Shown one piece after another: positions 29,658 to 40,944 of a DNA stretch of 64,000 nt. Position 1 is the stretch's first letter, and every line of letters starts with the position of its first letter. Origin of the DNA: Palaemon carinicauda (Eukaryota; Arthropoda; Malacostraca; Decapoda; Palaemonidae); the NCBI RefSeq assembly GCF_036898095.1, contig NC_090725.1, positions 204,181,263 through 204,245,262 on the forward strand, in the 5' to 3' direction. The translations under genes were made by a program, and so were the position numbers. The notes beneath the pieces are model-generated. The model saw nothing but the letters and a program-made list of their open reading frames with translations, had not been told where the DNA came from and searched no databases.

Positions 29658-32306
29658 CTAAGGTTGAGGGGAGGTAATAACTCCTTTGCCTAATACAGAA
29701 GCCGTAGCTACGTATAGTCCCAAGGTATAACATTTCTCATAATCCACCCTCACCTCTCTGAGGTAATGAGAGGCGAACACAGAGTTGCTCCTCCAGAATG
29801 TCGCATCCATAATTTGACGGAGCGACATGTTCTTGCGGTAAGCAAGCGAGGTCGCAATGGCCCTCACTTCGTGAGTTTGCACTTTTAAACGTCCGAAGTG
29901 TTCCTCCTCACACAAGAGATGCGCTTCTCTTATCACTTCCCTCAGGAAAAAGGACAAAGCGTTCTTGGAAAGGGGCTTTTGAGGATCTTTCACAGAACAC
30001 CACAGGGAGCTAGAAGAGCCTCTCACACTTTTCGTGCGAGACAAGTAGGTCTTGAGGGCTCGTACTGGACAGAGCAGCCTCTCTTGCTCTTGACCCACTA
30101 GGTTGGTCAAGTTAGGAACCTCAAAGGTCCTCGGCCAGGGCTTAGAAGGGTTCTCGTTCTTAGCGAGAAAGTCTAATCTCAAGGCACAAACTGCCCCATT
30201 CAGATTGAAGCCTACCTGTTTTTCAATTGCATGGACTTCACTAACTCTTTTAGCTGTTGCTAAGGCCAAAGGAAAGAGGGTCTTCTTGGTAACCTCCCTA
30301 AGGGGAGCCTGTGAGATGGGCTCAAATCTCTTGGTGCACAGAAATTTAAGAACCACATCAAGGTTCCAAGAAGGGGGCTTTAACTGGGTCTGCTTGGTCG
30401 TCTCAAAAGACTTCAAGAGGTCATGTAAGTCCTTATCGCGAGACAAGTCCAAGCCTCTAAGCCAACAGACGGAAGAGAGCATACTTTTGTACCCCTTGAT
30501 AGTGGACACAGCTAGCTTAGCGTCCTGCCTGAGGTACAACAAGAAATCCACAATCTGGCTCACAGAGGTAGTGGATGAGGAAATCTTGTGCTTCCTACAC
30601 CAAGCCCTAAAAGTCTCCCACTTGGACTGGTAGACCCTCTGCGAAGAGACCCTCCTCGCTCTGGCGATAGCTTTCGCAGCTTGCGCTGAAAAGCCTCTCG
30701 ATCTGACGAGCTTCTCGATAGTCTGAAGGCAGTCAGATTGAGAGCTAGGGGGTTTTGATGATATCTCTCGAAGTGGGGTTGTCTGAGCAGATTTGGACTT
30801 GCAGGGAGGCTTCTTGGAAAGTCCATCAACAAGTCCACCACCTCCGTGAACCATTCCCTCATCGGCCAGAACGGAGCTATCAGGATCATCCGTCCCGAAT
30901 CGAGGAGGGCGAATTTCCTGACTACCAGATTGATGATCTTGAACGGGGGAAAAGCATAAGTGTCCATCCCCGTCCAATCCATCAAAAAGGCGTCTACTGC
31001 TATTGCCTCCCTGTCCGGAACTAGGGAGCAATAGATGGGGATCCTCTTGGATAAGTTGGAGGCGAAAAGATCGATGAGGGGTCTCCCCCACAGCCTCCAG
31101 AGACTCTGACAGACCTGTTGGTTGAGGGTCCATTCTGTGGGAAGGACCTGCCCTTTCCTGCTGAGCATGTCCGCCCTCACATTCTTCTGTCCCTGAACAA
31201 ACCTCGTCAGCAGGTTTATCCTGTTCTCCTTCGCCCAAAGAAGGAGCTCTCTTGCTGTCTCGAACAGAGACAGAGAGTGAGTCCCTCCTTGCTTCCTGAT
31301 GTAAGCAAGAGCTGTGGTGTTGTCTGAGTTGACCTCCACAATCTCCCCAGACACCAAGTCCTTGAAGGCCTTTAGCCCCAGAAAAATGGCCATCAGCTCC
31401 TTGTTGTTGATGTGCCATCCCAGCTGAATTCCTTCCCAATAGCCTGAGACCTCCTTGCTTCCTAGTGTTGCCCCCCAGCCTGACTCTGATGCGTCTGAAA
31501 ACAACACTAGGTCTGGGTTCTTGTGTAAGGAGATCCCTTCCCCTAACAAGGTTGGGTCCAGCCACCACTTCAGAAGAGTCTTGACTTCTATTGGAATGGG
31601 GAAGGAAAAGGAGTCTTCCTGCATCTTTCTGTTCCACGTCTTCGAAAGAAAGTGCTGAAGAGGCCTTAGGTGGAGTCTCCCCAGAGAGACAAACTGTTCG
31701 AGGGAGGATAGAGTCCCCAGCAAACTCATCCACTCCTTCGCTGTGCATCTCTTCTTGTCCAGGAAAGTTCTGACTTTTACGAGACACTTGGTCTGTCTTT
31801 CCTGAGAGGGAGAAGCCCGAAAAAGAACTGAATTCAGAACTATCCCCAAATAGAGAATAGTCTGATTCGGTCTGATCTGAGACTTCTAACTGTTGATGAC
31901 CAGGCCTAGATCTTGAGCCATCATAAAAGTCTTCCGTAAATCCTCCAGACATTTCTCCCTCGATCGTGAACGAATCAGCCAATCGTCCAGATAGAAGGAT
32001 ATCCTTATCCCCTCCTGATGCAGCCAACCTGACACATTCGCCATTACCCTGGTGAAGACTTGAGGAGCCGTGCTGAGACCGAAGCAAAGAGCTCTGAATT
32101 GGAAGCACTTGCCCTGCATTACAAATCTCAGGTACTTCCTCGAAGTCGGATGGATGGGGACATGGAAATATGCATCCTGCTAGTCGAGGGACACCATCCA
32201 GTCCCCTGGACGTACTGACGCCAGCACCGACTGAGTCGTCTCCATGGAGAACTTTGTCTTCTCCACAAATACGTTGAGAGCGCTGACATCCAGGACGGGT
32301 CTCCAT
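29658..32306 (-). CDS. Tyrosine recombinase of DIRS G (with long overlap of pol)
   Basis: 882 codons, open throughout. The recombinase proper is the last 359 residues or so (DNA about 30737-29658): VYQSKWETFRAWCRKHKIS core-binding region, catalytic Arg687 (ATAKRVSEVHAI), His812 and Arg815 (THEVRAIATSLAYR), Trp838 (ATFWRSN) and Tyr848 (FASHYLRE). All five residues are present. Residues 1-520 or so lie over pol in the -1 frame. It is the only plainly intact gene of element G and matches the broken copy in A. Confidence 0.84.
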   Translation of the reverse strand: METRPGCQRSQRICGEDKVLHGDDSVGAGVSTSRGLDGVPRLAGCIFPCPHPSDFEEVPEICNAGQVLPIQSSLLRSQHGSSSLHQGNGECVRLAASGGDKDILLSGRLADSFTIEGEMSGGFTEDFYDGSRSRPGHQQLEVSDQTESDYSLFGDSSEFSSFSGFSLSGKTDQVSRKSQNFPGQEEMHSEGVDEFAGDSILPRTVCLSGETPPKASSALSFEDVEQKDAGRLLFLPHSNRSQDSSEVVAGPNLVRGRDLLTQEPRPSVVFRRIRVRLGGNTRKQGGLRLLGRNSAGMAHQQQGADGHFSGAKGLQGLGVWGDCGGQLRQHHSSCLHQEARRDSLSVSVRDSKRAPSLGEGEQDKPADEVCSGTEECEGGHAQQERAGPSHRMDPQPTGLSESLEAVGETPHRSFRLQLIQEDPHLLLPSSGQGGNSSRRLFDGLDGDGHLCFSPVQDHQSGSQEIRPPRFGTDDPDSSVLADEGMVHGGGGLVDGLSKKPPCKSKSAQTTPLREISSKPPSSQSDCLQTIEKLVRSRGFSAQAAKAIARARRVSSQRVYQSKWETFRAWCRKHKISSSTTSVSQIVDFLLYLRQDAKLAVSTIKGYKSMLSSVCWLRGLDLSRDKDLHDLLKSFETTKQTQLKPPSWNLDVVLKFLCTKRFEPISQAPLREVTKKTLFPLALATAKRVSEVHAIEKQVGFNLNGAVCALRLDFLAKNENPSKPWPRTFEVPNLTNLVGQEQERLLCPVRALKTYLSRTKSVRGSSSSLWCSVKDPQKPLSKNALSFFLREVIREAHLLCEEEHFGRLKVQTHEVRAIATSLAYRKNMSLRQIMDATFWRSNSVFASHYLREVRVDYEKCYTLGLYVATASVLGKGVITSPQP

Positions 32307-32563
32307 CCGCCCGAGTTCTTGGGGACCAGAAACAGGCGATTGTAAAAGCCTGGGGAGGATAGATCCCGAACCGGTTCTATCGCCCCCTTGTCTAGCATTT
32401 GGTCGACCTTAGGGCCTTCTGTTTCCCCGGATCTGAGTACCGGGCTACTAAGGCCAGCGGAGCATCTGCGAGAGGAGGTTTTTTCAGAAAGGGGATCTTG
32501 TATCCTTCCTTGATGACTGAGAGGGACCAGGTGTCTGCCCCTCTCCTCTTCCAAGACTGCCAA
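30560..32563 (-). pseudogene. pol of DIRS G with two stop codons
   Basis: RT: GFYNRLFLVPKNSGGWRPVL, then SLD followed by an in-frame TAG at 32177-32179 directly after the first catalytic Asp, then DAYFHVPIHP and FYLDDWL (second catalytic box intact). A second TAG near 31886 (VINS, stop, KSQIRP) is one change from Trp. RNase H follows (LVLFSDAS, NKELMAIFLGL, VNSDNTTALA, VRADMLSR) with all acidic residues, then DLFASNLSKRIPIY...DAFLMDW...YAFPPFK. The rest is open to 30560. Confidence 0.85.
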
Positions 32564-33711
32564 AAACCTGACAGTCTTGCGCCTACTGTCTGGAGGAGAC
32601 GAACTTCATTTTCTGGAGCGAGGTCTGAAAGAACCCCTGGTAGATCTTGGTCCTGATACTTGCCTTCTCCCTCTAAAATCTGGTCTTGAAGTAGTCCTGC
32701 CCCGAAAGGGCTGCTGGAATCTCCTTTCCTCCCGTTTCAAAGAAGAAGGAGGGGCTGCCAAGGGCTTACGAGCAGAACGAGATAAAAGGTCTTGGGTGGC
32801 TTTTTGGGCCAGAGAAAGCGTAATGTCATTAACCAGGGACTCGGGAAAAAGATGTTGAGAGAGGGGGGCGTAAAGAAGCTCAGACTTTTGTGCAGTGGTA
32901 ACAGACCTAGAAGCAAAAGAGCAAAGCAGAGCTCTCTTCTTTAGGACCCCAGCTGAGAACAGAGCCGCCAACTCATTCGCCCCATCTCTGAGGGCCTTAT
33001 CCATACAGGACATAATACTGGTAAGGTCCCTAGATCCTTCCATCTGGTCAGTTTTCCTTGCGAGAGTCCCAAGCGACCAGTCTAGGAAACTAAAAACCTC
33101 AAAGGCTCTAAAAATACCTTTGACGAGATGATCCAGCCAGCTCCGACATCGACCACATGACCTTGGCTGAGTTGAGAGCATGCCTTCTAGCAGAGTCCAC
33201 TAAACCAGAGAAGTCACCCTTGGAGGAGGAAGGCACTCCCAGACCCAAAGGTTCTCCAGTTGCATACCACATACCCGCTCTTGAAGCAAGACGAGCTGGT
33301 GGAAACGAGAAGGAAGTCTTAACTGTTTGTCTCCGCTCCATCATCCAGTCATCAATCTTCGTGAGAGCCTTCTTTGCGGAGATAGACAGCTTCATCTTGA
33401 TGAAGGCCGACTGTTTCTTGGCCTTCTTTCTGTTAAATTGGGACTGAGGAGATTGAGGGGCAGCAGGTTGGAATTCCTCTCCAAAAAGTTCAAGAAGGGA
33501 GCGAGAGAGAACTTTGTAATCTCCCACAGCGTCGGCAGGATTATCATCGTCATCAGAAACATCCTCGAGGTCCTGATCCACATCTGCAATATCCTTCGAA
33601 AGAGAAGAAGGATCCTTAGAACCCGACAAGGGCAAATCAAAGGCATCATCCTGCAAAAGACGGGTTGCATCCTGGAGTCCCGCGCTAGAAGAATCCTAGG
33701 GATGAGAGGCA

Positions 33712-34085
33712 GTATCGTCCCGAAGAGGCAGGGTGGTATCGCCCTGGGACCGAGAACGAGAGGCAGAGTCGTTCTGATGTCGAGAGCGAGAGGCGGTATC
33801 GTCGTGGCGGCGAGAATGAGAGGCGGTATCGTCGTGGCGTCGTGAACGAGAGGCAGTATCGTCGTGGCGTCGAGAACTAGGGTCGGTATCGTCGTGGCGA
33901 AGCGAACGAGAGGAGGTATCGTCGTGGCGAAGAGAACGAGAGGAGGTATCGTGCTGGTAACGTGAACGGGAGGCGGTATCGTCTTGGCATCGAGAACGAG
34001 AAGCAGCATCGTTCGATAAGGTATCGTCCCGGTATCGAGAACGAGAAAACGTATCGCCCTGGTATCGCGAAGAAGTATCGCCTGG
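33712..34085 (-). repeat. 30-bp coding minisatellite in DIRS G gag
   Basis: About ten to twelve imperfect 30-bp units whose minus-strand reading is (R/Q)(H/Q)DDTASRSR. Because the unit is a multiple of three, copy-number changes keep the frame. Confidence 0.9.
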
Positions 34086-34308
34086 CGAAAGCACACATTC
34101 CTCATCCTGGCGTAGAGAGGGAGAAGTTTTCTTTAAAGAAGAACTCCGTTCTCTCTTAGAAGCAGACTTCTTAATCGGTAACGAGTCGTCTTTACGTCTG
34201 TCAGACTGGGCGTGAGGGCGGCTAAAGGCTTGCACTAAAGTCAAAAGTTGTTCCTGCATGACAGACATAAAGGATTTAGCAACATCAGCTGGGTCTTGCG
34301 GCCCCGAA

Positions 34309-34324
34309 GGGGGGGGGGGGGGGG
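34309..34324. repeat. G16 homopolymer (C16 on the gag strand)
   Basis: Sixteen G in a row on the plus strand, at the point where the reading frame of G gag changes. Confidence 0.97.
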
Positions 34325-35367
34325 CTGACGAAAAACACTCGTAGAAGGGGGAGGATCTTCGGCAGTAGGCTTCGCCCTTTTCACAGGCACGGAGTCGAAA
34401 TCATCCTCCGACGGACAAGGTTCATAACTGCTAGAACCGGGAGAGAAAGAACGAGACCGTTCGTCGTGGTTCCATCTCCTATTAGTAGGTCTTGAAGCTT
34501 CAAACTTCCATTTACGTCTGGACGAATTCGGAGAAGAAAACAACACATCCGACACGTCTTTCCCGTGACGGTCAAGAGCAGCCTGGGAATCGACAACAGG
34601 ACTGTCTGAGGCGACGGCTGACCGAGGGTACGTACCTCTCACCCCCTTTCGGTCATCGACGTACCTTCTCCCTTGGTCCTGGGAGCTTGGTAGAGGTCTA
34701 GGCCTAGGGGTATGACAGATTCGGTCAGTCGCCACCTCCACTGCACTAACACAAGCACTTTCACTTTCCTTACCTTTAAAGGCCTCCAGTTGTTCTTTAA
34801 TGGCCTTCAACTCGGCCGCCAGGCTAGCGTACCGAGGGTCATCCGTAGATACGGAACCTGTAGGAGGTGCAGGAGTTACTACCTCAAGGGAAGGATCAAC
34901 CTCCAAAGAGGAATCAATAATAGGATCAATAGATAAATCTACGCTAAGTTCGTCTTCCTTACCACTAACAGACTTAGACTTAGACCTAGAAGCTCTCCTA
35001 ACTCTATCGAGCTCTAGCTTACGCACATAGCGCTTCATAATTAACCAATCTTTCTCATCCAAAACCTTACATTCCCCGCACCTATTATCAAGGGCACAAA
35101 CAAAACCCCTACAATTAGAACAAACGGTGTGAGGGTCTACCGCCATTTTCGGTAGTCTCACCTTACATTCCTCATTCGCACAGATACGGTAATGACTCTT
35201 TTCACTCATAATGAAAAACAGCAAAAAAGCAAAGAGAAAACAAAATACAACGATTGCCAAAACCCCAAATCAGAGTACTTCACCAAAAAAGCAGACTGGT
35301 ACACCGAGCAGGGAAAGCGAAGAAAAACTCTTAATGACGGACCAACGTGTTGTCGATCCGGCCGGCA

Positions 35368-35516
35368 GAGATGAACTGAAGAACAGAAAACGGGAATGAT
35401 TCCTCCTACCACCCTTTAACGGGTGTTACCACCCAACCACCACAAGGCGGTTGCCTAGTTTAGAAAAATTCTGCCGAAATAGAGATAATTAGCTATGTAT
35501 ATGTAACTGCCAGGTA
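35368..35516. repeat. Left inverted terminal repeat of DIRS G
   Basis: Inverted partner of 28965-29115. Confidence 0.88.
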
Positions 35517-36792
35517 AGTTCTATTCGTAAAAATATAAAGTTAGACCTCGTTAATCACAGTTTCTTCGCAGTTTAATTTTTCCGCAGCCAAGGAGGTAAA
35601 AGAAATAAAAAAAAGTTATTGTTTACCCAACATTAAGAATTTGATTTCTAATGCTTGGCAACAGCATTGGGTTGCCAAGAATGATGCAATACCTATCAAA
35701 TAAAAATTCTCATAAAAACCAATAAAATTCAAGCTGGGCAATTATTTCAAATAGCCAGCGCTGCGAACCATCCTAACTCTGTACAGTGTGTATCCATTTA
35801 CTGTGGTAAAAAAATTACAGCTATGCTTGAAATACACCGGATTTTGATTTTATTGGCGTTTCACTTAAGTGTATCCAATAATAATGGATGTAATACTCAC
35901 ATCTTAGTATCGAATTTATAATTAAATACATAGCGAATTGTAATGTCATGCATTGTTTACATTCAGATGTGTAGTCAGTCGTCAACCTATATTCACTTTC
36001 ACGATATTATCCCACTGATATGATCATTCACTTTCACAGAATTACCTCACTGATGTAACCTATCACGCATATTAGTATGATATCTCCTTCACATTATTAT
36101 TGCCCTTCACTTCGTATTATTATATCCTTAATCCTTTTACCAAATCTCTTTTGTACATTTAATTTGCTCTCCCACACACATCTTGTAGACAACAACATAT
36201 CGTTCCAAGTCTTTTGATTCTCATCATTTTTCGTGATTTTATTCATCTCTTTTCTCGCATTTATTCGTAATTTTCATCGTATTAATCATTCTAAAGCCCT
36301 TTCTTATCACTCATTCCACGTATTCCTATTTTTCATTCCTTCTCGAATTCCCCAAATGCACTGATTTAGCGTAGATTTGGCCGAGGAAATGTGCTACCGC
36401 AGGGCCCGGCCAATACAAATGCACACACGCTACCGCCTCCCCCTGTCTCGTCTCTTTGTCATATTGTTTTTTTGTTTTTGTTTTTTATGGGCTGCCCAAC
36501 GGCAAGAGCTCGTGTCTTACACAAGGTAAGGCAGTCTATACAGACAGACATTGTCATATTGTTTCGTCCTTCTCTCCCCCTGGTGTTTCATTTAACTGTA
36601 TCCAATAATAATTCATGTAATATTCACATTTTAGTATAGTATTTATAATTAAAAACATAGCGAATTATAATCATATGCATTGTTTACATTTAAATCAGCT
36701 GACCAATCCTGCCTAGTCCGTCGTCAACCTCAATTTTCGGATCAAATAACTCTGCTGTTGCACAATATTTTATGGTTTTTAGCTCTGTGGTG

Positions 36793-36840
36793 CTTGATTA
36801 TAGAGCCTCAATAGAGACTTAGCAAAGAGAAAAAGATTTC

Positions 36841-36917
<77 letters not shown>

Positions 36918-37014
36918 ATGATTTGAAGTTTTCTGGCATATCTCTCTCTCTCTCTCTCTGTAATAAATGAAATCTTTGTTTCTTTGCTAAGTCTATTGAG
37001 GCTTTATAATCAAG
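36793..37014. repeat. Foldback palindrome around (GA)n and (TC)n tracts
   Basis: The arm 36793-36850 (CTTGATTATAGAGCCTCAAT...TTTATTACAG) is followed by (GA)n; the reverse complement appears as (TC)n then CTGTAATAAATG...ATAATCAAG ending 37014. Arms are about 65 bp outside the dinucleotide tracts with a few differences. Confidence 0.88.
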
Positions 37015-37019
37015 TTTTC

Positions 37020-37080
<61 letters not shown>

Positions 37081-37475
37081 TTCAATTTCGTTTCGGAAGC
37101 ATTATTGCATTTCAGAAAATTACTACTATCTAAATAGTTAACTGTGCTTTAATAAAACATTTATGTGCTTCTGTTTTAAATTTTGGTTGTATTTTATCAA
37201 GCTAAGTTTTTTTGGGTGCTGTGATCAGTTCAGCTGATATCATTACTTGCTTCGGACAACTAGGAATGTTTACATTATTTGCCAAGTGGTGCAGGTTATC
37301 AGTACCTACACTATGGGTCCTGGGTATACAGGAAACCAATAATGCTAACAAGTTTAAAAAATAAGAAAAAAAAAGGCAATTCAGTAAACTTGAAATTTAA
37401 AACCATCAAAATCAACACTGCCATTCGAACTATGAAAAAGTGTTTAAAAATTCATCAGGCCAGCATCCTCTTGAG

Positions 37476-40213
37476 CAGGGGTTCCCAACCGGTGGGTCGC
37501 GACCCCCTGGGGGGTCGCGAAGCCTTGGCAGGGGGGTCGCGTATCCTTGTTAGAAGTAGCTTGGGATAACATTAATTTTATTTCATCAGTTACATTTTTC
37601 ATGCTCTTACATTTATTTTGTTTCGGTGCAAAGCAAAACGTGAGCTACATGTGATACCTTGCTGCATTCTCATATGTATATTTTTGTGTTTGTATTTTAT
37701 TTTAGGGTAAGTTATTATTAAGTGATGATTATTATTCTCTTGTTTATCATGTTTAAAAATTTCTTTTTTTCTTATGTTTGTGTATTTTGTTTAACGTTTT
37801 TATGTTGTTTCATGAACGATGGATTAGATTTTTTTCCGTCATTTACGGAGTGGATTATTTAACTTTTCCACTTGTGACTTGAATATTGAAGACAAACTTG
37901 ATTATTCTGACAGTTTTAGTTTTCTCTTTGATTTGTAAGTGGCTACGATTTACTATAAATTTTATGCCTATCTTTATGCGAGTTATTGTTATTTTAGTTC
38001 TTGTATGATTTTCTGTATTTTTGTTAGACAAAATTCATAAAAAGAAGTTATTCCTGCAAAACCTTTGAATAACAATCTTTTAATGTAGAGCTCTTAGCAA
38101 AAGTAAGAGCAAAGTTATCAAGAGATAGATGAAAAGCTGTCTGAATTTTCTATATTTTTTGGTAGACATAACTACTGAAATTTATAGAAAAGAACTTATT
38201 CCTGCAAAACCTTCGAGTAACAACCTTTTGCTGATTACACTTCTTTTTTGCTCTTCTGGCAATATGTTTCATGTGTATCTATTTGTTCTTAGTCATGCAT
38301 TTTTTCTTTATTATTTACGTGTCTATCGTATGCATTAAGAAATTTACACCCGGCTCGTAAATTACTCACCACCAGTCAGTGTTCCAAAGCGTGCATTATT
38401 CAACATTTTTGCTTTATTTTAACAACCGTATTGGAAGCCTCACATGAGATTGCATTCGAAATTGCTAATCAAAAAAAGCCTCACACGATTGGGGAAACAC
38501 TTATTAAACCCTGCATGATGAAAGCAGTAAATCTTTTTCTTGGAGAAGCCAGTGCAAAAAAAGATGCAGTAAGTATCCCTGTCTAATAATATTATACAGA
38601 GGCGCATTTCTAAAATGTCTATGGATGTGAAGGAACAGGTTTTGACTGAAATTTAGGGTTCCCCTTTGTTTTCCTTTCAGCTCGATGAGTCAACAGATGT
38701 AAGTTCATGTTCTCAGTTGCTTGTCTTCGTGAGATACATTAATTCAGGTGACATTAAAGACGAATTCTTATTCTGCAGTGCACTTGAAACCACAACAAAA
38801 GCTGATGATGTCATGGAAAAAGTTTCAACTTTTTTTCCAAGAGGAAGATCTTCAATGGGAAAACGTGTGTGGGGTTTGTACGGATGGGGCACCGGCTATG
38901 CTGGGATCGAAATCAGGATTCCAATCGAGAGTGAAGAAGCTAGCACCTCAAGCAAAGGGCATCCACTGCATAATTCACCGATATGCTCTCGCCAGTAAGA
39001 CTCTCCCTGCTTCTCTGCAGGAAGTGCTTGAATCTGTAATCAAAATTGTAAATTATATCAAGACTAAAGCACTCAACACTCGCCTATTCAAAGAACTATG
39101 CAAAGACATGCATGTTGACCACGAAGTCCTTCTCTTCTACACAGCAGTACGTTGGTTGTCGAAAGGAAACGTTATTAATCGTGTCTTTAAACTGAAAGAT
39201 GAAATAAAGCTATTCCTGGAGACTCAAGAAAGGAAAGATCTTGTTGTCCACTTCGAAGATGAAGCATGGAATAAAAGGGTTGCGTACCTAGCCGACATTT
39301 TTGACCAGCTGAACAAGCTCAATTTGAAGCTTCAAGGAAGGGAAACACATGTTCTCCTTTTTCAAGATAGTCTTCGGGCCTTTGTTTCCAAATTGCAAAA
39401 CTGGCGTCGGAAAACCAATCTTGGAAACATTGCTATGTTTGAAAAACTTTGTGGAGTGATGGATGAGTCTCACATCCAACTGGATCAGTTCCTCAAGGAT
39501 GAAATTATCAAACATCTTCAGTCTCTAGAAAAGGAAGTTAAGCGTTACTTCCCTGAGCTTTCACAGGAACAGGAGGCCCTGGTAAGGAACCCATTTTGTA
39601 CTGAACTTGATGTATCCAGCATCCCAGATGAAATCCAAGATGAATATCTGGATCTAAGGAACGACTCATCAGCTCGTGATCTCTTCAAGGTGAAATCTGT
39701 GACTCAGTTCTGGTGCGGTATGTATCAGTCATACTCCAAAATCAGCATGATAGCTTTACGTGTCCTTGTTCCATTTGCTTCTACCTACTTGTGTGAAGCT
39801 GGATTTTCCACTCTTGTCAATATGAAAACAAAGAATAGGAACAGATTGGATGTTGGAGATGACATGAGACTGGCTCTAACAAACGTTCGGCCACGAAATT
39901 CAAAGCCTGCTGCTGAAATGCAACATCAGACATCCCACTAGCTGGGTTGGATAGCTGTTCAAACCTATGTTAATATTATTTTAAGAAATATATGTTCTCT
40001 TTGTGAATTCAGGTTGGACCAATGTGATTTAATTTGCTAATAAATAATTACAGCAATTTTAAATGTTTTCTTAGATGTTTCTTTCCCTCTCCTTAACTTA
40101 ACAGAAAATAAAAGGAAAATTAAGCTGATGATAGTAAACCCTAAGTAGGGGGTCGCATGGGTTTCAGATTTTTAGCAAAGGGGTCGCGAGTGCAAAAAGG
40201 TTGGGAACCCCTG
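37476..40213 (+). mobile_element. hAT DNA transposon, 2738 bp
   Basis: Terminal inverted repeats CAGGGGTTCCCAACC and GGTTGGGAACCCCTG, bracketed by a perfect 8-bp duplication CTCTTGAG (37468-37475 and 40214-40221), the hAT hallmark. GGGTCGCG words recur in the subterminal regions. A transposase-like gene lies on the plus strand. Confidence 0.95.
38430..39941 (+). pseudogene. hAT transposase (ZBED5/SCAND3-like), frameshifted
   Basis: The reading starts as KKPHTIGETLIKPCMMKAVN (before 38580), passes in-frame stops, then QLDESTDVSSCSQLLVFVRYI (38675 on; first catalytic Asp region). A frame change at a T7 run near 38831 leads to the long open part 38830-39941: CTDGAPAMLGSKSGF (second Asp region), GIHCIIHRYALASK, AVRWLSKGNVINRVF, and the C-terminal dimerisation block VPFASTYLCEAGFSTLVNMKTKNRNRL ending at 39941 (given here as two parts: VPFASTYLCEAGFSTL and VNMKTKNRNRL). 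No BED zinc finger is found upstream. Probably inactive in this copy, though the frame damage is light. Confidence 0.85.
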
Positions 40214-40884
40214 CTCTTGAGGATAATCTTCGTTGCTTTTGTTTGCACTACTAGCACAGTAGCGCTGCCATCGTCCTCCGTTTTGTATGAATTGGTTGAA
40301 ATGTCTTTGCTGTAAACTTAGAAATCCAAAATAAATTACATAAAGATTATTTTATATCATACTTTTGCTAACATGCCACCTAAAACCGAATTCATGGCAT
40401 AGTTTGTTTCATCGCCGATCATAACGAACAAACGAACGCATTTACACATCTGTGTATAGGTCAGAAATTTAACATGAATGAAATAAGAGCGATTTTGTGC
40501 CATGTTTTTCTTAAAAACGCCGCCCAAAACAGAAATCTTTTTTATTATGTTTCATCGCCGATCATGATAAACACATATACACATGCAAGTGATAACCAAT
40601 GATACTAAGAGCTTTCAGTAAATATGTTATTACGAATAAAGATTATATGTGTGACAAAATATTTATAACCAAAGTGTAGTAACAGGCTGGCCTTGAAATT
40701 GCCTTCCGCCGCCCATGACATGGAGCATAGAAAAAAAAAAAAAACTTTTTTTTAAAGGAAATTTTGGGGTTCGGCGTTTACACGCTAATATATGGTATAT
40801 GTTTTATTAAAGCTCATTTAACTAATTAAATAATCGTAATTTCCTAAAATACAATAAGGCTTCCGAAACAATATCGAATATTCC

Positions 40885-40887
<3 letters not shown>

Positions 40888-40942
<55 letters not shown>
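40888..40942. repeat. (GA)n microsatellite
   Basis: Uninterrupted dinucleotide run. Confidence 0.97.

Positions 40943-40944
<2 letters not shown>

Larger units (their letters stand above)
32606..35209 (-). pseudogene. gag-like gene of DIRS G, frame changes at a C16 tract and near 33150
   Basis: Starts at MSEKSHYR (35209). A Cys cluster follows: CANEEC, then CSNCRG and CGEC, similar to element A. The first frame runs into Pro-rich sequence and meets a C16 homopolymer (34324-34309) where the frame changes. The next frame carries a run of ten-residue DDTASRSR-type repeats, a TAG at 33698-33696, and a conserved acidic then basic domain. Another frame change near 33150 leads to LVKGIFRAFEVFSFLDWSLG and an Arg-rich tail ending at 32606. 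Sequence errors at the C16 run cannot be excluded, so the gene may be less broken than it looks. Confidence 0.68.
28927..35532 (-). mobile_element. DIRS-like retrotransposon G (family 1)
   Basis: 6.6-kb element with inverted repeats 28965-29115 and 35368-35516 (almost identical), internal complementary region 29167-29264, and gag, pol and recombinase genes on the minus strand. The recombinase frame is intact; pol has two nonsense codons and gag has frame changes. It is the younger relative of A. Confidence 0.9.

Noticed and set aside
33712..34085. CRISPR-like array of 30-bp repeats
   Set aside because: The repeats are contiguous without unique spacers, are coding in frame, and the genome is eukaryotic.
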